Position numbers and translations under genes: made by a program
In this document: positions 23,437 to 28,249 of the stretch, in pieces
Layout: each line of letters begins with the position of its first letter
How positions within the stretch are numbered: position 1 is the first letter of the stretch
Assembly: GCA_937922435.1 (NCBI GenBank)
Contig: CAKZVT010000018.1
Coordinates: 1 to 28,249 of the forward strand
Length of the DNA: 28,249 nt
Source: an uncultured Prevotella sp.
Lineage (GTDB): Bacteria; Bacteroidota; Bacteroidia; Bacteroidales; Bacteroidaceae
Direction of reading: 5' to 3'
Notes under the pieces: model-generated
What the model saw: the letters and a program-made list of their open reading frames with translations, nothing else
Told to the model about the DNA's origin: nothing
Databases searched by the model: none

Positions 23437-24591
23437 ATGAAAGTTCCCGTTGAATTTGACAGCATCCGTCCTTTCGAGCCGGAAGAGCTGCCGCAGGTGT
23501 TCGAGCGGTTGCTTGCCGACGGGCAGTTCAGGCAGGTTTTGGCATACGCCGTGCCCGGTTTGCCTTTTGAGAAGGTGCGCGAGAAGATGCTTTCGTGCAA
23601 GACAAACCTTGAGTTTCAGGTCTCGTTCTGTTACGGTTTCGTGCAGGCTTTGGTCGACAAGCTCACCACCGGCTGCGACATGGACGCTTCGGCGGTAGAC
23701 AATACGGGGCGTTACACGTTTGTAAGCAACCACCGCGACATCGTGCTTGATTCGGGTTTCCTTGACAAACTTCTGATAGACAGCGGCTTCAATACTACCT
23801 GTGAAATCGCAATCGGCGACAACCTGCTCGCCCTTCCGTGGGTGAAAGACCTTGTAAGGGTGAACAAGTCGTTCATCGTAAGGCGCGGATTGTCGCCCCG
23901 TGAGACGCTTATGGCAAGCCGTCTGCTCTCCGATTACATGCACTTCGTAATCGAGCAGAAGCACGACAACATCTGGATTGCCCAGCGCGAAGGGCGCGCC
24001 AAGGATTCCGACGACCGCACCCAGCCTGCCATCCTGAAGATGATGGCAATGGGCGGAGGCCGCGGCGACGTTGTGGAAAAGCTGCGCCGCCTGCACATAG
24101 TGCCGCTTGCCATATCGTATGAGTATGACCCCTGCGACTACCTGAAGGCGCGCGAGTTCCAATTGAAGCGCGACAACGCCGACTGGAAGAAGTCGGCCGA
24201 GGACGACATCGTGAGTATGCGCACCGGAATAACAGGCTACAAGGGGCGTGTGCATTACCAGTGTGCGCCGTGCATCGACGCCTGGCTCGACTCGCTCGAC
24301 CCTTCAACGCCTAAGACAGAGGTGTTTGACGTGATTGCTGCACACATAGACCAGGGCATACACAGCAACTATCGCCTTTATCCCTGCAACTATGCAGCCC
24401 TCGATATGCTGCACGGTGACAGCGCTTTCAGCGGTAAATACACGGCTGAAGAGAAGGCCGCGTTTGAGAAATACCTTGCTGGACAGCTTGCAAAAATCGA
24501 CATTCCGTCGAAGGACGAGCCGTATCTTATGGAGCGCATGCTCACAATGTACGCCAACCCAGCCGTCAACTATCTTAACGCCACGCGATGA
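23437..24591 (+). CDS. PlsC/PlsB-like acyltransferase
   Basis: A 384-residue protein assigned to the glycerolipid acyltransferase superfamily (probably a lysophosphatidic-acid-type acyltransferase). The motif SNHRDIVLDSGF corresponds to the NHxxxxD box, but the spacing from His to the second Asp is one residue longer than the classic motif. VNKSFIVRRGLSPRE and WIAQREGRAKDSDD fit motifs II and III. No signal peptide or clear transmembrane helix is seen. I chose the ATG at 23437 over a TTG nine bases upstream. It overlaps the NigD-like lipoprotein gene by 4 nt (ATGA), so the two are translationally coupled. The substrate is inferred. Confidence 0.8.
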   Translation: MKVPVEFDSIRPFEPEELPQVFERLLADGQFRQVLAYAVPGLPFEKVREKMLSCKTNLEFQVSFCYGFVQALVDKLTTGCDMDASAVDNTGRYTFVSNHRDIVLDSGFLDKLLIDSGFNTTCEIAIGDNLLALPWVKDLVRVNKSFIVRRGLSPRETLMASRLLSDYMHFVIEQKHDNIWIAQREGRAKDSDDRTQPAILKMMAMGGGRGDVVEKLRRLHIVPLAISYEYDPCDYLKAREFQLKRDNADWKKSAEDDIVSMRTGITGYKGRVHYQCAPCIDAWLDSLDPSTPKTEVFDVIAAHIDQGIHSNYRLYPCNYAALDMLHGDSAFSGKYTAEEKAAFEKYLAGQLAKIDIPSKDEPYLMERMLTMYANPAVNYLNATR

Positions 24592-25280
24592 AACACTGCC
24601 TGAAATACATTCTCCTGCCGCTCGTTTTCGCGCTTTTTGCGTGTGAAAACGAGGCGTATGACACCGGCGACGGCCCTCTCTCTGACATGCGTGCCGACTT
24701 TGTCGAGGCGCAGACTGATGCCGACGCGCGCATGGTAAGCGTTGAGACCGACGACGGCGAGCGGCTTTACCTTACCGGCGCGGTGACCGTAGGCTGGATG
24801 GAACGCCCCGACACCGTGTACCGTGCGCTGCTATATTATAATAAGGTGGAGGCCGACGGCGGCACGTACCGCGCCGAGCCGCTCGGCCTTACGCAGGTGC
24901 TTGTGCCGCCGGTGACCGACATTGCTGACGTGAATGACGGCTTGAAGGCCGACCACTTGGAGTTTGTCAGCTCGTGGAAGAGCGCCAATGGCAAGTATCT
25001 CAACCTTGAACTTGGCATCAAGACGGGCGCGGTTGACGGCTCGTATGGCACGCAGACGCTCGGCCTTGTATGCCTTGGCGTTGACGAACAGAGCGACGGT
25101 ACGCGCCTTGTGCGTCTCGCCCTGTACCACGACCAGGCCGGAGTTCCAGAGTATTATACGGCTACGGCATACGTAAGCATAGCCGTGTCGCGCCTACCCA
25201 TCGAGCCTGCCGCAGGCGACGAGGTGAGCATCGACATCGAGACTTACGGCGGAACGCTTACGCGCACGTTCTCTTTTTAA
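24588..25280 (+). CDS. NigD-like lipoprotein
   Basis: A 230-residue lipoprotein: signal peptide with lipobox LFAC (Cys19), then CENEAYDTGDGPLSDMRADF. The remainder is beta-rich: DGERLYLTGAVTV is an N-terminal OB-like part, and VTDIADVNDGLKADHLEFVSSWKSANGKYLNLELGI plus VRLALYHD and YYTATAYVSIAVSRLP resemble the C-terminal domain of NigD-like proteins of Bacteroides and Prevotella. The function of that family is unknown. It overlaps the acyltransferase by 4 nt, and a terminator follows at 25296. The assignment rests on pattern memory, so confidence is moderate. Confidence 0.65.
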   Translation: MKHCLKYILLPLVFALFACENEAYDTGDGPLSDMRADFVEAQTDADARMVSVETDDGERLYLTGAVTVGWMERPDTVYRALLYYNKVEADGGTYRAEPLGLTQVLVPPVTDIADVNDGLKADHLEFVSSWKSANGKYLNLELGIKTGAVDGSYGTQTLGLVCLGVDEQSDGTRLVRLALYHDQAGVPEYYTATAYVSIAVSRLPIEPAAGDEVSIDIETYGGTLTRTFSF

Positions 25281-25295
25281 TCAGAAATTCAGTCA

Positions 25296-25333
25296 AGAAG
25301 GCTGCCGCCCTGTCGTCGGGTGCGCAGCCTTTT
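25296..25333 (+). terminator. Terminator after the NigD-like gene
   Basis: aaggctgc (25296-25303) pairs with gcagcctt (25322-25329), with inner pairing of cgccc and gggtg, followed by a short T-rich tract, 15 nt after the stop codon. Confidence 0.8.
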
Positions 25334-25555
25334 ATTATACTTTGCCGCGTGTTTTTTCGCTAAAATTCGATAAAAGAATAAGAATATATTGGAAATAAGC
25401 TACTTATGAGCCTTTCTCAGAGAGTGAGGTAATGACTTGGCAACAGACTTAAATTCTACGATTTGCCGTACATTTCTGTCAAAACAACTCTTTATACTGC
25501 AAATATACACATTAAGAATGAATCAAGGTGTAATCAATTTCTTATTTTTGTAGTG

Positions 25556-25587
25556 AAATTGCATTTGAATTGTTAGAATAGCAATTT
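25556..25587. promoter_or_regulatory. Candidate operator upstream of the alkylation-repair operon
   Basis: Exact 7-nt inverted repeat AAATTGC / GCAATTT with an 18-nt spacer, ending 28 nt before the -7 box. An upstream position suits an activator such as the AraC-type Ada-like protein of this operon, though AraC proteins usually use direct repeats. Binding is speculative. Confidence 0.35.
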
Positions 25588-25615
25588 TCGGGTCGTTGTT
25601 TAGAAGATAGTGCAG

Positions 25616-25623
25616 TAACTTTG
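25616..25623 (+). promoter_or_regulatory. -7 box of the Cache-ABM/alkA/ada operon
   Basis: TAACTTTG matches TAnnTTTG, 26 nt before the ATG. A TTG at 25596-25598 is a possible -33, with a slightly short spacer of 17 nt. Confidence 0.65.
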
Positions 25624-25649
25624 CACCATCAATCTAAAAGCAAAACGAC

Positions 25650-26528
25650 ATGAGAATAAAAGTTTTAATAATGACAGCTCTATTAGTGGCTGCAAGCAAT
25701 ACTAATGTATTTTCACAAGGTATGGAAATAAAGAAAACAGTAACGCCGCAAGAAGTGGTTGAAAACGTCCATAAGGCGGCAGAATTGCTTAAAACCCAAG
25801 GGAAAGAGGGCATTGGGATTTTGCGTGACCCTCAGTATGAACTTAACACTGGCGATGCCTACATCTTTATCATTGATGTAGAAGAAAGCCTTGTGGTTTC
25901 CAATCCAAGGTTTCCTGAACGTAATGGCGGTAACATTCGTGAGCATCTGGATTGGGCAGGAAAACATTATGGCATAGAATTGTGCGATGTGGCTATGCAA
26001 GGCGGCGGTTGGATAGAGTTTGTATGGCCGAAACCGGGTACAACAGAAGGAGTACGCAAGATTTCTTATATTTATCCAGTTCCCGGTCTCCGTTATACGG
26101 TATGTGCAGGTATCTATGATGATACAATGAGCCTTGATGAACTGAACAGAATGTCAGGTGTTTCGGCTGAATCTCCCAAAGTTGCCGTTTTGTTTGAAGT
26201 GAAGCCCAAAACGGAGGGGAAAGAGGAATATCTCAAACTGGCTGCGGCATTGAAAACGGAATTGGCAAAGATGCCAGGATTCATCCGCGTGGAGCGGTTC
26301 GCCAGCTTGAATGAGGAAGGTAAACTGTTGAGCCTCTCGGTATGGGAGAATGAGGATGCAGCCGCTGCATGGCGCAACCAACTCAACCATCGGGGCAGCC
26401 AGAAGAAAGGGCATGATGCGTTGTTTGAGCGTTACCATATCTCGGTGGCATTCATTATCCGCGAATACACGCAGGATGACCGCAAGGAAGCTCCGGCAGA
26501 TTCAAACCAATTCTTGGGAATAAAGTAA
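25650..26528 (+). CDS. Secreted fusion of a Cache domain and an ABM domain
   Basis: A 292-residue protein. A signal peptide (about 1-23, VFSQG) exports it. Residues about 30-157 look like a single Cache (sCache) ligand-binding domain: GDAYIFIIDVEESLVVSNP, GGNIREHLDWAGK, GGGWIEFVWPKPG and RKISYIYPVPGLRYTVCAGIYDD. Residues about 175-285 match the antibiotic biosynthesis monooxygenase (ABM) ferredoxin-like fold: VAVLFEVKPKTEGKEEYLKL, GFIRVERFASLNEEGKLLSL, WRNQLNHR, and YTQDDRKEAPADS. ABM proteins are normally about 100-residue cytoplasmic dimers, so a signal peptide plus Cache partner is unusual. The reaction is unknown. It begins an operon, 6 nt before the AlkA-type gene. Confidence 0.8.
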   Translation: MRIKVLIMTALLVAASNTNVFSQGMEIKKTVTPQEVVENVHKAAELLKTQGKEGIGILRDPQYELNTGDAYIFIIDVEESLVVSNPRFPERNGGNIREHLDWAGKHYGIELCDVAMQGGGWIEFVWPKPGTTEGVRKISYIYPVPGLRYTVCAGIYDDTMSLDELNRMSGVSAESPKVAVLFEVKPKTEGKEEYLKLAAALKTELAKMPGFIRVERFASLNEEGKLLSLSVWENEDAAAAWRNQLNHRGSQKKGHDALFERYHISVAFIIREYTQDDRKEAPADSNQFLGIK

Positions 26529-26534
26529 AACCGG

Positions 26535-27185
26535 ATGGAGAACTTCTTTCAATATGGCGAAACGGAGATAGCCTATCTGAAACAGGCGGACAAGCGGTTG
26601 GCGGAAGTCATTGACCGGATTGGCAAGGTGGAAAGGCGGGTCATTCCCGACCTTTTCGCTGCCTTGGTACACTCCATCGTAGGACAACAGATTTCCACCA
26701 AAGCGCACGAAACGATTTGGAGACGGATAGAGAATGCCTTGGGGAAAGTAACGCCCGAAGCTATCGACCGCCTTCCTGTGGAGGAGCTGCAAGGCTTTGG
26801 CATCACGTTCAAGAAAGCGGCTTATATCCGCAATGCCACGCGAAAAGTGATGGACGGAACATTCGATATTCAGGCACTTTATACGATGAGTGACGATGAA
26901 GTCTGCGCCCGGCTCTCGGAACTGGACGGCATCGGCGTATGGAGTGCGGAGATGCTGATGCTTTTCTCCATGCAACGCCCGGACATTCTCAGCTTCGGCG
27001 ACTTGGCCATACAACGGGGATTGCGCATGGTCTATCATCATCGGAAAATCACCCGTGAACTGTTCGAGAAATACCGACACCGTTTCTCCCCTTACAATAG
27101 TGTTGCCAGCCTCTATCTGTGGGCTGTGGCAGGCGGTGCCATAGAGGGCATGAAGGATTATGCGCCAAAAAATAAAAGGAGATAG
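26535..27185 (+). CDS. AlkA-type DNA-3-methyladenine glycosylase
   Basis: A 216-residue HhH-GPD DNA glycosylase that excises alkylated bases such as 3-methyladenine. LFAALVHSIVGQQISTKAHE (40-59) is the family N-terminal signature, LDGIGVWSAEMLML (130-143) the helix-hairpin-helix, and SFGD (153-156) places catalytic Asp156. It lacks the extra N-terminal domain of E. coli AlkA, as expected for the shorter bacterial form. It lies between the Cache-ABM gene (6 nt) and the Ada-like gene (3 nt), a base-excision partner to direct reversal by its neighbour. Confidence 0.93.
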   Translation: MENFFQYGETEIAYLKQADKRLAEVIDRIGKVERRVIPDLFAALVHSIVGQQISTKAHETIWRRIENALGKVTPEAIDRLPVEELQGFGITFKKAAYIRNATRKVMDGTFDIQALYTMSDDEVCARLSELDGIGVWSAEMLMLFSMQRPDILSFGDLAIQRGLRMVYHHRKITRELFEKYRHRFSPYNSVASLYLWAVAGGAIEGMKDYAPKNKRR

Positions 27186-27188
27186 CTT

Positions 27189-28046
27189 ATGCATACACAA
27201 CAGCAACTGAACTATGAGCGCATCGCATCAGCCATCCGTTTCATCAAGGAAAACAGGCGGGAGCAACCGAAGCTGGAAGAAGTGGCGGAACACGTACACA
27301 TGAGTCCGTACCACTTCCAACGGACATTTCAGGAATGGGCAGGAACATCTCCCAAGCATTTCCTGCAATACCTGAACGTGGAATATGCCAAACGCATCTT
27401 GCAAGAGACGCACGCATCGCTGTTCGACACAGCGTGTGAAGTCGGACTTTCGGGCACAGGCAGGCTTTACGACCTGTTTGTCAATATTGAGGGGATGACG
27501 CCCGGCGAGTACAAGAATGGCGGAGAAAATCTGGCCATCCATTACAGCTTCGCGGAAAGCCCTTTCGGGGAAATCTTTGTGGCATCCACCGATAAAGGCA
27601 TCTGCTGCTTGGAATTTACGGATAACCACCCGGTCAGCATTGATAACTTGAAACGAAAGTTTCCTAATGCAAAGTACAAACAGATTGTAGACGAACTGCA
27701 ACAGAACGCCCTATTCATTTTCACGCAGGATTGGAGCAAACTCAAGGAGATAAAACTGCACTTGAAAGGAACGGACTTCCAACTGAAAGTGTGGGAAGCA
27801 TTGCTCAAAATCCCGATGGGAGGATTGACCACCTATGGCGATATTGCTGCCGGTATCAACCACCCGAAGGCTTGCCGAGCTGTGGGGACTGCCGTAGGTG
27901 AGAATCCCGTAGCTCTCCTGATTCCCTGCCATCGCGTTATCCGTTCCACAGGTGAATTGGGTAATTATCATTGGGGTGATGTCCGTAAGACCGCCATTAT
28001 CGGGTGGGAAGCCGCAAGGAAAGAGCAAAGTAATTTCAATTTCTGA
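27189..28046 (+). CDS. AraC-type HTH plus O6-methylguanine-DNA methyltransferase (Ada-like)
   Basis: A 285-residue two-domain protein. Residues about 8-108 are an AraC/XylS helix-turn-helix pair (LEEVAEHVHMSPYHFQRTFQ and a second one through DTACEVGLSGTGRLYDLFVN). Residues about 118-280 are the Ogt/Ada-C alkyltransferase with PCHRVI (active-site Cys247), the arginine finger in ACRAVGTAVGENP and Tyr216 in TTYGD. It transfers O6-alkyl groups to itself irreversibly. The N-terminal methylphosphotriester-sensing Cys domain of E. coli Ada is missing, so any sensing must occur differently. It starts 3 nt after the AlkA-type gene, as part of one operon. Confidence 0.93.
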   Translation: MHTQQQLNYERIASAIRFIKENRREQPKLEEVAEHVHMSPYHFQRTFQEWAGTSPKHFLQYLNVEYAKRILQETHASLFDTACEVGLSGTGRLYDLFVNIEGMTPGEYKNGGENLAIHYSFAESPFGEIFVASTDKGICCLEFTDNHPVSIDNLKRKFPNAKYKQIVDELQQNALFIFTQDWSKLKEIKLHLKGTDFQLKVWEALLKIPMGGLTTYGDIAAGINHPKACRAVGTAVGENPVALLIPCHRVIRSTGELGNYHWGDVRKTAIIGWEAARKEQSNFNF

Positions 28047-28062
28047 CCAACGGGAGGATAGC

Positions 28063-28150
28063 GCGGTTTCTAATTGCGGATTTGCAATCCGCACATGCCC
28101 AAACATTTACCTCATGACTGCGTGGTTTGAGCGGATTGCAAATCCTTATA
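28063..28150. repeat. REP-like paired palindrome, copy B
   Basis: Shares ends and order with copy A at 7614-7700: gcggtttctaa, a ggatttgcaatcc palindrome, a variable centre, then gcggattgcaaatccttata. It starts 17 nt after the Ada-like stop codon and might act as its 3' end structure, though no T-tract is present. 28047-28249 holds no other feature except the edge repeat. Confidence 0.8.
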
Positions 28151-28233
28151 TTAACGTGAGTTCGGTATAAGGAACAATTTTACTAATAAAGAAAAACTTG
28201 CCTTTTCTTTCGCCCCAAGTGGTCGGCTGGTAT

Positions 28234-28249
28234 CTGTCATTCCGCGCTC
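28234..28249. repeat. Inverted copy of the left-edge repeat, truncated by the window end
   Basis: These 16 bases are the exact reverse complement of bases 16-31. The palindrome would continue beyond the window. Confidence 0.75.

Larger units (their letters stand above)
25334..25649. other. AT-rich gene-free gap before the alkylation-repair operon
   Basis: No gene is supported here. It contains the inverted repeat AAATTGC (25556-25562) ... GCAATTT (25581-25587) and the -7 box TAACTTTG at 25616-25623. Base composition shifts towards A/T and stays lower in G+C, by eye, through the downstream operon. Confidence 0.6.

Overview
The window looks like chromosome from a Bacteroidetes bacterium of the Prevotella/Bacteroides group. 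The evidence is a SusC/SusD pair, NigD-like and other lipoproteins with short lipoboxes, a PgQC-type glutaminyl cyclase, promoters of the Bacteroidetes form (TTTG, about 19 nt, TAnnTTTG), and many palindromic intergenic repeats of the kind seen in Prevotella. Both ends of the window lie in the same inverted repeat, so it may be a contig bounded by repeats.

Layout. 1-428: repeats only. 429-1133 (-): a Sir2-type deacylase. 1400-3925 (+): three tandem FKBP prolyl isomerases, predicted cytoplasmic, lipoprotein and exported. 4119-7436 (+): an Lrp/AsnC regulator, a fused gamma-glutamyl hydrolase (C26) plus membrane-dipeptidase-type (M19) enzyme, and an M28 glutaminyl cyclase lipoprotein, closed by a strong hairpin. 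7437-8413: a repeat-rich gap with candidate operators. 8414-16011 (+): SusC, SusD and a GH2 glycosidase, forming a minimal glycan-uptake locus. 16404-16940 (+): a membrane protein of unknown role. 16948-19997 (-): radC, a four-helix-bundle (23S IVS-type) protein inside a 550-bp inverted-repeat element, a family 2 glycosyltransferase and efp. 20255-23345 (+): rpmH, then a PASTA protein, an RluD-type pseudouridine synthase and Ddl. 23437-25280 (+): an acyltransferase and a NigD-like lipoprotein. 25650-28046 (+): a Cache-ABM fusion, an AlkA-type glycosylase and an Ada-like methyltransferase/regulator, in a tight operon with visibly more A/T-rich codons. 28047-28249: repeats.

The most unusual items are: (1) the inverted-repeat element carrying the four-helix-bundle gene, which has an 'empty' relative at 183-286 and supplies the stop codon of the neighbouring glycosyltransferase; (2) the C26-M19 fusion, whose two activities could in principle dismantle gamma-glutamyl tripeptides such as glutathione in one polypeptide; (3) the secreted Cache-ABM fusion placed first in an alkylation-repair operon. 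The remaining genes are ordinary Bacteroidetes housekeeping. All assignments come from reading the sequence; no database search was run.
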